From Nostoc sp. GT001 (GTDB lineage Bacteria; Cyanobacteriota; Cyanobacteriia; Cyanobacteriales; Nostocaceae), in the NCBI RefSeq assembly GCF_030382115.1, contig NZ_JAUDRJ010000003.1, forward strand, positions 4,475,497 to 4,519,116: 43,620 nt of DNA. Direction: 5' to 3'. The notes under the pieces are model-generated. The model worked only from the letters and a program-made list of their open reading frames with translations, had not been told where the DNA came from and made no database searches. Shown one piece after another: positions 9,078 to 18,431 of this stretch (position 1 is its first letter; each line of letters begins with the position of its first letter). The position numbers and the translations under genes were made by a program.

Positions 9078-9755
9078 GTGTAATAAATCAGCCTAGATAG
9101 TAGATGTACAAAAGGCATACGAAATTTTACTTAATTTTTTTTGTATAGTTCCGTTTTATTGATTACATATAATTAAATCTTTAACAGCATAATTGTTGCG
9201 ATCGCAATTCAATTCTATCTTAAGGAGGTATTTTTTATATCCATAGATATAGATCTCGATGAGATTTGAGGCTGCAAAAATTATGGGTATTTAAATAGCT
9301 ATCAATAGTATTTAGCGATCGTAAATCGTGAAACCATAGAAAAATAGCAGTTTTCATTTAAAATAAACAAATATTAGCTGAACAATGATTTAAACGGAAA
9401 AATAATGCCAACAGCTTGTGCAATTACAACATTAAATTTGGTAATATAGATTGATTCCAAAGTAATTATATAAATATCGCGATTTAGTGATTTATTTAAA
9501 AGTAAATCGCTGTTATGGGCAAAAGGTATATCTAAAAGCCATAAAACCGAAGTCAAATTCAGTCTTTTGCTTGTTAAGCCAGTACAGTTTCAATTTTGCG
9601 CGTCTGGACTGGAATTCGATAGCCTGGGTTACTTTATGTACGTAAGTATCCTTGCTTATCGGCCAACTATCATCTGGAAAAATCTGGAAGACCGCTCTTA
9701 TGGGTTCCTATCAATGATAATTTTAAGCATTGGGAACCCCTAAAAATCGAAGTTT
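9078..9755. other. 680-base intergenic stretch upstream of chlM
   Basis: AT-rich with one HIP1 site at about 9199. There is an isolated AAGGAGGT at about 9221-9228 with no convincing start codon at normal spacing. A 60-codon minus-strand frame at 9374-9556 has no recognisable content or ribosome-binding site and I do not call it. The promoters of the divergent antiporter and chlM genes must lie here, but I cannot place them. Confidence 0.6.
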
Positions 9756-10442
9756 ATGAATGCAGCCGACGACAAAACGATTGTTCGCGAGTATTTCAAT
9801 TCCACAGGGTTTGACCGTTGGAAGCGAATCTACGGCGATGGCGAAGTCAACAAAGTCCAATTAGACATCCGCAATGGACACCAGCAAACTGTGGATACAG
9901 TTCTCGGTTGGCTGAAGGCTGATAACAATTTACCAGAGCTATCAATCTGTGATGCTGGGTGTGGTGTCGGTAGTCTCAGTATTCCCCTGGCTGTAGATGG
10001 TGCCAAAGTCTATGCCACCGATATTTCGGAAAAAATGGTAGAAGAAGGCAGAGATAGAGCCAAGCAAACTTTGGGAAATACCGAAAATCCTACTTTTGCC
10101 GTGCAGGATTTGGAATCGTTGAGTGGTAGCTACCATACCGTTATTTGCCTAGATGTTCTCATCCATTACCCTCAAGAAAAAGCCGATGAGATGATATCTC
10201 ACCTCTGTTCTTTGGCACAGTCGCGGATAATTCTCAGTTTTGCGCCGAAGACCTGCGCCCTGAGTATACTCAAGAAAATTGGCAGTTTCTTTCCTGGGCC
10301 AAGTAAAGCCACTCGTGCATATCTGCATCGTGAGGCTGATGTGGTGAAAATCTTGGAAAGTAATGGCTTTTCTTTACAACGACGGGCAATGACGAAGACT
10401 CGCTTCTATTTTTCTCGCCTACTGGAAGCTACACGCAATTAA
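9756..10442 (+). CDS. chlM: Magnesium protoporphyrin IX O-methyltransferase
   Basis: 228-residue S-adenosylmethionine-dependent methyltransferase that esterifies the C13 propionate of Mg-protoporphyrin IX, the step between Mg-chelatase and the cyclase in chlorophyll synthesis. The SAM-binding motif is SICDAGCGVGSLSIPLA (about 64-80), followed by ATDISEKMVEEGRDRA. The N-terminal stretch FNSTGFDRWKRIYGDGEVNK and the C-terminal HREADVVKILESNGF are typical of ChlM/BchM. Length is normal. It stands alone on the plus strand; a strong hairpin follows the stop codon. Confidence 0.94.
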   Translation: MNAADDKTIVREYFNSTGFDRWKRIYGDGEVNKVQLDIRNGHQQTVDTVLGWLKADNNLPELSICDAGCGVGSLSIPLAVDGAKVYATDISEKMVEEGRDRAKQTLGNTENPTFAVQDLESLSGSYHTVICLDVLIHYPQEKADEMISHLCSLAQSRIILSFAPKTCALSILKKIGSFFPGPSKATRAYLHREADVVKILESNGFSLQRRAMTKTRFYFSRLLEATRN

Positions 10443-10447
10443 GATTA

Positions 10448-10487
10448 AAATCGCAGCAAAGGGATCGTAAACCTCTTGCTGCGATTT
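10448..10487 (+). terminator. Hairpin after chlM
   Basis: Perfect 12-bp inverted repeat AAATCGCAGCAA / TTGCTGCGATTT with a 16-base loop, starting 5 bases after the chlM stop. There is no following T-run, so it may act as an mRNA 3' stabiliser rather than a simple intrinsic terminator. Confidence 0.6.
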
Positions 10488-10620
10488 GACAATCTCAAAC
10501 CTGAGATATTGGTAAATATTGCCGTTGGCATCAAGCTTTGTTTTTCTCTAAGATTAATAGCAATATCTTTGTGACAAAGTTAATGTTGGTATTCTGGCAA
10601 ATGAAAAGGGGAATAATAAA

Positions 10621-10731
10621 GTGGTTAAATATGCTGAACGTTGTATTTTTTCAGAAGAAGAATATCTAGAGGCATTCTACTCAAATTCTCAGGGATTCAC
10701 TCTAGGACATAAAGCTATCTTGGATAAGTTG
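10621..10731 (+). pseudogene. 5' part of a small unknown gene split by an IS630 element
   Basis: A GTG at 10621, preceded by AAGGGG, opens 37 codons (VVKYAERCIFSEEEYLEAFY, then SNSQGFTLGHKAILDKL) that end at a TAA formed by the left end of the IS. If the IS and one TA are removed, the frame runs straight into 11926-12193 through the junction residues LDKL-YQHCYF-MKDN, giving a 126-residue protein. I do not recognise the family. The downstream half has a Trp/Gly-rich composition. Confidence 0.75.
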
Positions 10732-10733
10732 TA

Positions 10734-11923
10734 AGCTAATCGGCATTTAAGCTGCATAATATAAATGCAGAGTCGATTGAAATTAACTATGCCACCACCA
10801 GCCAAAAACTTTTTAACTTCGGAACAAATTACTCAGCTACAGCAGGCTCTTAAGGAGAGCGAACTACCGCACGTAAGGGAAAGAATTTTAATTATTCTGC
10901 TCCAAAATGACGGCAGAACACAACAAGAAATTTCTAGATTTCTAGGCTGTTCATCTAGAACAGTAGCATATTGGTGTATGCATGGAGATCCAGATGACCT
11001 AAAAACTTTACATAACAAAAGAGAGTACGAACATAACCGAAAAGCTACTCCTGAGTATATTGAACTGTTATTAAAAACAGTTGATAAAGAACCATCGGAT
11101 TTTGGTTATGAATTTGGTCGATGGACAGCAGAGAGATTAGCTACATATTTAACAGAGCAAACAGGGATTGATTTAAGTAGCTCTCAAGTTAGGAGGATAT
11201 TAAAGCGAAAAAAGTATAGTTATATTTGGGCTAAGTATGATTTAGAAGATAAACAAGATCCAATAAAAAGAGCAGAATTTAAAGATAAACTTGGTCAATA
11301 TTTAATGATAGCGAGAGAGCAGCCAGAGCGGATGCAGGTATGGTTTTGGCATGAAAGCGGTTTTAGTTTACGTGTAATTCGCCGTAAAAATTGGGGTAAG
11401 CGAGGAAAACGCAAAAATCTTACAGGTCAACGTCGCCGTGGTCGGGTTAATGTCATGGGAGGGATTCGAGAAGGCGATCGAAAACGAGTATGCTTTTTTA
11501 TAAAAAAAGGTGAGGGAGATATATTTTATGAACAGTTACAGCAGCTAAATGAATTCATTAAACAAGAGTGGATAGAGCAGGGAAATAGTGCTGAGAATTT
11601 TCAGGAGTATGGCCCTAAGATTATTTTAATTTTAGATAATGCTAGCTTTCATAAACGGAAAGATATTCTCACTAAAATTGCCCAAGAACTCCCTCATTTT
11701 GTACTAGAGTTTTTACCTGCGTATAGTCCTGATTATAATATCATCGAATTAGTCTGGTATTCATGTAAAGAATACATTGCACATCGTCTATTCCAATCAG
11801 TAGATGAGTTGAAGTCAATACTTGATAAGCTATTGAATCAGGGTGAGTTAGTCATTAAGTGGCATCGAAATATAAAGAACAAAGGAAATAATGGTTATGT
11901 TGCCATTTAAATGCTGATTAGCT
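10734..11923 (+). mobile_element. IS630-family insertion sequence, complete ends
   Basis: 1190 bp bounded by 17-bp terminal inverted repeats, AGCTAATCGGCATTTAA on the left and AGCTAATCAGCATTTAA (complement) on the right, 16 of 17 identical. It is flanked by TA at 10732-10733 and 11924-11925, the target duplication expected of IS630/Tc1-mariner elements. It contains a single transposase gene whose stop lies inside the right repeat. Confidence 0.93.
10765..11910 (+). CDS. IS630-family transposase
   Basis: 381 residues. An N-terminal helix-turn-helix (about 25-75, with RTQQEISRFLGCSSRTVAYW) and a winged-helix region are followed by the DDE domain. The second and third acidic sites are visible as IILILDNASFHK and AYSPDYNIIELVW. 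The first site reads VWFWHESGF: His196 (CAT, 11350-11352) stands where family members normally have Asp followed by Glu. If so, the enzyme may be catalytically dead although the reading frame is intact. The family is clear; the activity statement is inference. Confidence 0.92.
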   Translation: MQSRLKLTMPPPAKNFLTSEQITQLQQALKESELPHVRERILIILLQNDGRTQQEISRFLGCSSRTVAYWCMHGDPDDLKTLHNKREYEHNRKATPEYIELLLKTVDKEPSDFGYEFGRWTAERLATYLTEQTGIDLSSSQVRRILKRKKYSYIWAKYDLEDKQDPIKRAEFKDKLGQYLMIAREQPERMQVWFWHESGFSLRVIRRKNWGKRGKRKNLTGQRRRGRVNVMGGIREGDRKRVCFFIKKGEGDIFYEQLQQLNEFIKQEWIEQGNSAENFQEYGPKIILILDNASFHKRKDILTKIAQELPHFVLEFLPAYSPDYNIIELVWYSCKEYIAHRLFQSVDELKSILDKLLNQGELVIKWHRNIKNKGNNGYVAI

Positions 11924-11925
11924 TA

Positions 11926-12193
11926 TCAGCATTGTTACTTTATGAAAGATAATCGCAGATTACGTACTTGGGAGTTATCTGAAGCTGCTGGATATGTTGG
12001 TGATTCTCCTGGACAAATTGGTCATTTAGGTGCAAGCTTTTGCAAATTTTTTGGAGTAAAAGATGATGAATTTGGTCAACCAGCACTTGCAATAGTTAAT
12101 TGGTTTGCAGATGAAACGAATGGGTATTGGTACATTGAGCTAATTCCTGAAGCAGCTAGAGCATTTAAGCGTTTTCGCCTCGAAACTATCTAA
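11926..12193 (+). pseudogene. 3' part of the small unknown gene split by IS630
   Basis: Continues the frame of 10621-10731 after removal of the IS and one TA. From the internal ATG at 11942 an 83-residue product (MKDNRRLRTWELSEAAGYVG, ending FKRFRLETI) could still be made, but no ribosome-binding site of its own is evident. Sequence content between residues 10 and 80 (SPGQIGHLGASFCKFFG, GYWYIELIPEAARAF) looks like ordinary coding sequence. Family not recognised. Confidence 0.72.
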
Positions 12194-12287
12194 TTACAAG
12201 GGTTGATAATATTAGTTAATTTATACAGGTAAAAGGTTACAGCTTTATTTTCTAATTTTGGGCATTTTTATTTGCAGTCCGCTAAGG

Positions 12288-12893
12288 CTATATTTTAAAC
12301 ACTAAGTAGACCAAGTAAAAATAGGTTTCTCGGCTCAAAAACTCCATCTGACTGCGAAAACTGCGATAGCGGGTAGTAGGTGTAGGAGACGAATGTGCAT
12401 CCATTCCTAAGCCTCGTGCCATCAATACGGCTCGTTTCATATGCAATGGATCGCTGACAATAAGAAACTTGGTTAATTGGTGAGCATTCGCCACTTCCAA
12501 AGCATTTTTGAGGTTCTGGTGAGTTGTGCGAGATTGAGTCTCAATTAGGATATCAGCAGCTTTAACCTGTTGTGCGATCGCATAATTTTTCCCAACTATA
12601 GCTTCCGCTGGTTCATTAATCTCGCCAACTCCGCCAGTAAAAATTATTGTCTTAACAAATCCATTTTTATATAAGTTAATGGCGTGGTTAATTCGCTCTC
12701 TGAAAACAGGAGATGGTTCTTCTTTCCAAACTGCCGCTCCTAAAACAATTGCTGCATCTGCCTTGATATTATTATTACTGCTGCCATATAAATAAATACT
12801 TGAGGCAGAAGAAGCGATCGCCAGCAACAAGGCAGATATCAAAGCCACTGTAAGCAAAATTAACCATTTTTTGGGAATTTTGTCATTGAGCAT
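12288..12893 (-). CDS. YdcF/SanA-like DUF218 membrane protein
   Basis: 201 residues. One N-terminal membrane segment (about 11-33) is followed by a DUF218 domain: AAIVLGAAVWKEEPSPVFRE, IIFTGGVG, SRTTHQNLKNALEV and LIVSDPLHMKRA. Members such as E. coli ElyC, SanA and YdcF are linked to envelope integrity, but the chemistry is not settled. Length is normal. The gene is convergent with the IS-split gene and divergent from the G-x-D-x-Y repeat protein. Confidence 0.88.
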   Translation of the reverse strand: MLNDKIPKKWLILLTVALISALLLAIASSASSIYLYGSSNNNIKADAAIVLGAAVWKEEPSPVFRERINHAINLYKNGFVKTIIFTGGVGEINEPAEAIVGKNYAIAQQVKAADILIETQSRTTHQNLKNALEVANAHQLTKFLIVSDPLHMKRAVLMARGLGMDAHSSPTPTTRYRSFRSQMEFLSRETYFYLVYLVFKI

Positions 12894-13184
12894 GGGGCGT
12901 TGTACTATTTTTCATTCTTAGTTTCAATATCTCAGCTAAGTGCGTAAGTCCTAAATATCTATGACAACCGTGATTCCAGAGAGTTAGTAAATCGCAAAGT
13001 TTTGCTCAAGAGCGATCGCAGTCTTTACGGTTTAACCTGGGAGTGACGCTTGTCAAGCAAAAGCAACTAGATCGAGCTATTAACAGTAGATGGTAGCAAT
13101 CGGACTATGGAGGTTTTGTTATCTGGTAAATTGCGGAGTTTTTGAGTATAAAATTTGGTATTTACGCCATATAGAAAGATTTTC

Positions 13185-15302
13185 ATGATACTAAAAATTG
13201 TGCAACAATTTGGGCGATCGCTACCAAAGTCTTTTTTTGCAATTGCTCAATTTACCTTGACTTGTTTGCTTGTATTTTACCTATCCCCTGTTAACGCTAC
13301 AACTATAGGATACTTAAGCGAACAAGGAGGACTATTTCGCCAAGCCCTAGCTGCTGCTAAGTTAACTCCAGAGGATGTCCGTTTGGATATGAAAGACATG
13401 GATCTCTGGGGCAGTGATAAATATCGAGTCAAGTTGCTAGATGTGTTTTTCGATAACCCTTGGAAAATCAGTCCTTACACCCGCACCATTACTCAAGATT
13501 TACTTGCAGCTAAATCTGATTTAGCACAACTCGCTGCCAGTGCCTACAAAAGAATCGAAGGGGGTGTGAGTCTCCAATTAAACAGAGATTTGCTGACAAA
13601 ATACAAACAGCAAGTACAAAAGCTGGGTGATGATGCCTTAGCTGTTGCTCTTAGCAAACTAAGCACTCAACCTGCTGATAATTTTAAAACTACTGAATAC
13701 AAAGCTTTGCCACCACAGCTACGTTCTGCGGTAGCACAGTTTTTATTCACAGTACCAGATGCACTGCATTACAGACAAGTGGGATTGTTGCGATCGCTAG
13801 CTAAATTACAACTAGATGCCGATCGTACCTACACCGAAGTATTTAACTACGCAATTAAAACTGTGCAAGAAGAAGCCGCAGAAGAAGTAGATGCTAGCCC
13901 AGAAAAGGTACTGTTAATTGAATCTCTTTTAGACAACGTTGATTTTAAAATACTCAACACAGGAGCAATTTTAACAGCGGCCGCTGTTGGTGAAATGCAA
14001 AGTCAATTAAGCCAAATCCCAGTTAATTTGTTGCAAGGAAATTACAACTACAGCATAGATACACCCCAAGGTCGAATTATTCTCAGTGGTAAAGGCGATC
14101 GAGTCTATTCCCCTGACGATTACCTGTTGATTGTAGATGTTGAAGGTAATGATACTTACTCTGGCGGTGCTGCTACTAAAAATATTGCTCATGGTGTCAG
14201 CGTCACCTTAGATTTAGCTGGCAAAGACCGCTACTCTAGCCCACCGGGGAAAATTCCCAGCTTTGGGGCTGGTATCTTCGGCTACGCATTGCTGGTAGAT
14301 TTACAAGGTGATGACAGTTATGAGGCCGAATACGCCAGTCAAGGCGTAGGTATTTTTGGTACTGGCATTCTCTACGATGCCCAAGGTCAAGACACTTATC
14401 AAGGCATTAGTAATTTACAAGGTAGTGGTACTTTTGGTTCAGGACTGCTGATCGATAATCAAGGCAGCGATCGCTATTCTCTCTACAGGTACGGTCAAGG
14501 CTATGGCTTTACTAAAGGAGTGGGGCTGCTATTAGATAGTGTAGGTGACGATAAATACATTGGACTAGAAGACAAATATCCCAACGGCGGCCCATTTGGA
14601 GCTAAAAGGCACGTCCATTTTATCCAAGGTGCAGGGTTGGGAAGACGTGCAGACTATACAGAAGGTCACAGTTGGGCTGGAGGTGTAGGGATGTTAGTCG
14701 ATGGCGCAGGAAGCGATCGCTACGAATGTGAGGTTTACGGTCAAGGTACAGCTTACTGGTATAGCTTGGGCTTTTTGGTAACAAGGCTGGTGATGACTAC
14801 CACGATGCTGAGCTGGTACAGCTTGGGAAGTTCGCCGCATTTTGGTGTGGGAGTTTATCAAGATGATGGAGGAAGCGATCGCTATACAGGTATCATTATG
14901 CAAAGTTTAGGCAATGGTCGCGACTGGAGCATTGGCTGGTTTGAAGATAGTGCCGGAAACGATTGGTATAACGGCAGCTTAATGACCTTCGGTACGGGAG
15001 ATATTAACGGTATCGGAGTTTTCTGGGATAAGCACGGCGATGACACTTATCTATCTTTATTAGAACCAGCTTACGGACAATCCCGGTTAGAGGGTGTTAG
15101 TGGTTTGCGAGAGTTGATGCTGACATTAGGCTTATTTGTTGATGGAGGCGGGAAAGATAATTACCTGCTATTGCCAGAAACAGCCCTCGATACTCAATCT
15201 CTGGCAACTAATCCCGTTGCTGGTAACGATAGGACTTGGTGTCGCTCTACAAAACCTCGTTATGTCAAAATGGCTTACGGCTGCGGCATTGATGCTCAAT
15301 AA
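13185..15302 (+). CDS. Secreted protein with about a dozen G-x-D-x-Y repeats
   Basis: 705 residues from the ATG at 13185, which gives a clean signal peptide (hydrophobic 18-32, SPVNA before the mature end); an extension to 13155 is possible. Residues 40-290 are mostly helical and unrecognised. From about 300 to 690, repeats of the type G-x-D-x-Y alternate with Gly-rich stretches (GNDTYSGG, GKDRYSS, GDDSYEA, GQDTYQG, GSDRYSL and others), suggesting a solenoid, possibly metal-binding, exoprotein. Between 14781 and 14828 the frame reads LVTRLVMTTTMLSWYSLG, but the +2 frame there reads KAGDDYHDAELVQLG, a proper repeat unit, so two compensating frameshifts are likely. Function unknown. Confidence 0.75.
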   Translation: MILKIVQQFGRSLPKSFFAIAQFTLTCLLVFYLSPVNATTIGYLSEQGGLFRQALAAAKLTPEDVRLDMKDMDLWGSDKYRVKLLDVFFDNPWKISPYTRTITQDLLAAKSDLAQLAASAYKRIEGGVSLQLNRDLLTKYKQQVQKLGDDALAVALSKLSTQPADNFKTTEYKALPPQLRSAVAQFLFTVPDALHYRQVGLLRSLAKLQLDADRTYTEVFNYAIKTVQEEAAEEVDASPEKVLLIESLLDNVDFKILNTGAILTAAAVGEMQSQLSQIPVNLLQGNYNYSIDTPQGRIILSGKGDRVYSPDDYLLIVDVEGNDTYSGGAATKNIAHGVSVTLDLAGKDRYSSPPGKIPSFGAGIFGYALLVDLQGDDSYEAEYASQGVGIFGTGILYDAQGQDTYQGISNLQGSGTFGSGLLIDNQGSDRYSLYRYGQGYGFTKGVGLLLDSVGDDKYIGLEDKYPNGGPFGAKRHVHFIQGAGLGRRADYTEGHSWAGGVGMLVDGAGSDRYECEVYGQGTAYWYSLGFLVTRLVMTTTMLSWYSLGSSPHFGVGVYQDDGGSDRYTGIIMQSLGNGRDWSIGWFEDSAGNDWYNGSLMTFGTGDINGIGVFWDKHGDDTYLSLLEPAYGQSRLEGVSGLRELMLTLGLFVDGGGKDNYLLLPETALDTQSLATNPVAGNDRTWCRSTKPRYVKMAYGCGIDAQ

Positions 15303-15501
15303 GTTCGACCAAAATAGAACTTACGTATTGACAGAAAAAAATCTGTTGACACTATCATGTGACAAATCTTTAATAATCTCTGCTAAACGTGTGCAACCTG
15401 GATACAAAGATTGCTACCAATAAAAACAGAGTGTAAGTGTTAAGGTCACACTTTGCTGTGGGTGCCTTGGTAGTTGCTTTGATAAGTTTCAAATTGGTTT
15501 A

Positions 15502-18176
15502 CTACTGGGCACAGGCAGTGAATGGCGAAGAAAAAGCAACAGGGATGTTTGCCCAAACCTCGGCAATCAAGTGAATATTACCTTTGCCATCTGCAACCCA
15601 TTTTTGAGCTTCGATTATCGGTTGCTCAATAGTCACAGAAGACACAGTAGATGCAGAAACCTCTTGAGAGTGATTTCCCAAAGTCGAGTCAAGCGTTACC
15701 CACGGCACGAGCACTGCCCGCCCCCGTAATAGTTCATTGGGGCTTTCGGGCAATCCTCCGCGTCCGGTGGCAATAAAGCGACTAGCTGTTTGTCGCCCTC
15801 TATTAGAACAACCTTGAGCAATTTTCGTGGACGAATCAACAAAATTTGTGGGTAGTTCAATCAAGCCACGAGAAGGGTCTAGATCAGGTGTGTTGATTTC
15901 TACGACACCAGCTATGCCACGTTCAGAACTGGCGGTAATGTCTGAGAGTAAAGTTGGATGGGGCCAGGATTCAATGCCAAAGAGACTTCTAGCTTTGATG
16001 TCAACTCTACCGCCCCTACCAGTAAAGGCGTTGGCGCTGATGTTACTATCTTCCTTTGGTACGGCGACAATAAAGGGGGAGTTAATATTGATGTTGCCAC
16101 CATCGCCACCCTTCTGGTCTGTGCCTGCGGTAGTGGATATTTCACTACCACGCCGCAGCAGTAAGAAGTCTTTTACTGATAGTGTGATGTTTCCTCCATT
16201 ACCCGATGTCGTTTGCGAGGTAATACTTCCCTGGTTAAGACTCAAAGAGCTTGCTTGTATTTTAGAATCACCTGCTTTTCCAAGTCCTGTGCTACTGCTA
16301 GTTATCTGTGCGCTATCTTTGATAGTTAACTGCCCAGTTTCAATCGTTAAATTTCCGGCATCTCCCACGCCTGCGGTTTCAGTTGTCAAGAGGCTGGGCA
16401 GACCGTCGGCTGAGGTGCCATTTAGCTCTATAGAGTCAGAAGCATTCACTATTACGCTTCCTCCTCGCCCCTCGCCGACAGTACGGGCAGACACAAATGC
16501 TCCATCCAGGATTTGCAATTTCGCAGTTTTAATTGTCAATTCTCCGGCAGATCCGGTACCTGCGCTTCCAACAAGCAAGCCGCTTCTGTCCTGACTATTT
16601 GCCGATGTTCCAATCAGTTGCACTAATTCAGAAGCGGTCACACTCAACCTCCCTCCCGACTGAGCCGAGCCTAAATTGGAAGCTGAGGCTCTCGCCCCAT
16701 CCCGGACAATAAATAAGCCAGTTTCAATCGTCAAGTCTCCAGGTTTGCCGGAACCTTCCCCCAAAGCAAACAGACCACTAGGTGTCGGGTTATCAGCTGA
16801 TGTTGATGTTCCAATTAGTTGCACCGAATCAGAGGCTTTTACAAACAACAGTCCTCCTTGTCCGGAACTAGTCTTAGCACTAGCAGTTGAGATTTGTGCC
16901 CCACCCTGAACAATCAATTGCCCAGTTTCAATGTTTACCGAACCTAAGCATTTCCGACACCATCAGTCTGAGTTATGATTCTGCTAAAATTAGCACCATC
17001 AGCCGATGTTCCACTCAGTTCCACAGAATCAAAGGCTCTTACAGTCACAGTCCCCCCCTGTCCGGAGTTAAAAGTACCAGCTGCTATCTCTGACCCATCC
17101 CGGATAATCAACTTCCTAGTGTCAATCGTCAAACTTCCACCAGTTTCGGCACCATAAGTTTCAGCTAACAGACGGCTTGCTCCAAGGACTTCTACCAACT
17201 CGGAGGCGCGGACGATAAGTGTCCCTCCGGGTTCGGCTCCTGTGTTATTAGCTACAATCTGTGAACCATCAGCGATTGTGACACGTCTACCTTGTATCTG
17301 GATATCGCCAGTGCCTAGTTGAGAACCGACACCTCGTTCAAAACTGGTTTGGACTGTAGCTCCTTTGGTGAGGGATATGTCTGCTAACGCTACATTATCA
17401 GGAAAACTCAAACGCAGATTTTTGTCATCTATATTCAGCCCTACCGTTCCTTCTCCTGCTAATCCTCCCAATTCGACTCGACCATTGAGAACGGACAATT
17501 TTCCCCCTTCTAAGTTCACATCACCACCTATCAACAACAAACTTTGATTGGCAGAAAGTTGCAGACCTGCTGTAGATTGATTGGTAATCGATTTGGTAAT
17601 TTGATTGAATAGCAAAGCTGAAGGATTGACCGTTAGGAGTGGAGGAGAATTAGGAACTGAGGCACTGAACAAGCCTTGCTCACCAAACCCGATGGCATTT
17701 GCTGTTGTTGCTACAAACGAACCTCCTATATTAAGTTGGGCATTCGGCCCAAAGATAATCCCCGATGGATTAATCAGAAATAAGTTAGCACTACCTAAGA
17801 CACCGAGCCTGCCGAAAATCTCGGAGCGTTTACCCCCTGTCACTCGACTAATAATATTCTCAATCCCATTCGGATTAATGAAAATAGCTCGTCCTCCTTC
17901 TTTAACGTTGAACTGCTCAAAACTGTGGAATAGATTGACCCCCCGAATTGCTCCACCATTTATCCGGTCAAAGTTAGGAGAAGGTGTAACAACAGAACTT
18001 TCCTGACCTAATGTGTTATCGGGTACTATCTGGGCTAAAGCACACTCGTTGGCTGCTGCGATCGCTGTAACTAAAGTTAATAAACTTGCCAACCTCAACT
18101 GCCACCACTGATGAAATAAGCTTTGAGAGAACACGGTAAAAGTCGCCTTAAAGGAGATTTGTAAAGGTTTTATCAA
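15502..18176 (-). pseudogene. Two-partner-secretion exoprotein (filamentous haemagglutinin N-terminal domain), frameshifted
   Basis: The N-terminal frame (18176 down to 16944) has a signal peptide ending ECALAQ and a TPS secretion domain with NPNGIENIISRVTGG and NPSGIIFGPNAQLNIGGSF, then repeats of the GGxLxxxxSELVEVLG type. It stops at a TAG after ITQTDGVGNA. One base phase later the same repeat continues as GSVNIETGQLIVQGG and runs to 15502, ending with the cyanobacterial CSNRGRQTASRFIATGRGG motif. Total would be about 890 residues. The start at 18176 is a TTG. No matching outer-membrane TpsB partner is in the window. Frameshift or sequencing error cannot be separated here. Confidence 0.85.
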
Positions 18177-18299
18177 GTGACTAGATAATTATTGATGAAA
18201 CTGAGGAAATTTTCGACAGCGTAGTAACTTAATAGCCATGCTCAATTAATATCCAGCCTAGAAATTCTCTAAGTGGGATCATTGTTTTTAGAGTGTAGT

Positions 18300-18396
18300 C
18301 AATACTTTTCGGTTAAGGAGAAAAGAAGAAAGAAACATCTTTAACCTTTTCCCAAAACCCAACTCCAAGTTAAAAATGCTTAACCGAACAGTATTG
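18300..18396. repeat. MITE-like element with 18-bp terminal inverted repeats
   Basis: CAATACTTTTCGGTTAAG at 18300-18317 is inverted at 18379-18396 (complement CAATACTGTTCGGTTAAG), 17 of 18 matching, with 61 non-coding bases between. TGTAGT occurs on both sides (18294-18299 and 18401-18406), possibly a duplication. A solo copy of the same end is at 38883-38900. Confidence 0.65.
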
Positions 18397-18431
18397 GGAA
18401 TGTAGTGTCTAAATTTGGGTTTGGTTAGGCA

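Noticed and set aside
9374..9556. 60-codon minus-strand frame in the chlM upstream region
   Set aside because: AT-rich, no ribosome-binding site, no recognisable motif.
15827..16594. Long plus-strand open frame (255 codons) opposite the exoprotein gene
   Set aside because: It is the complement of Gly/Ser/Thr-rich repeats, gives low-complexity Pro/Ser/Leu sequence and has no ribosome-binding site. The minus strand carries clear TPS and CSNRGR motifs.
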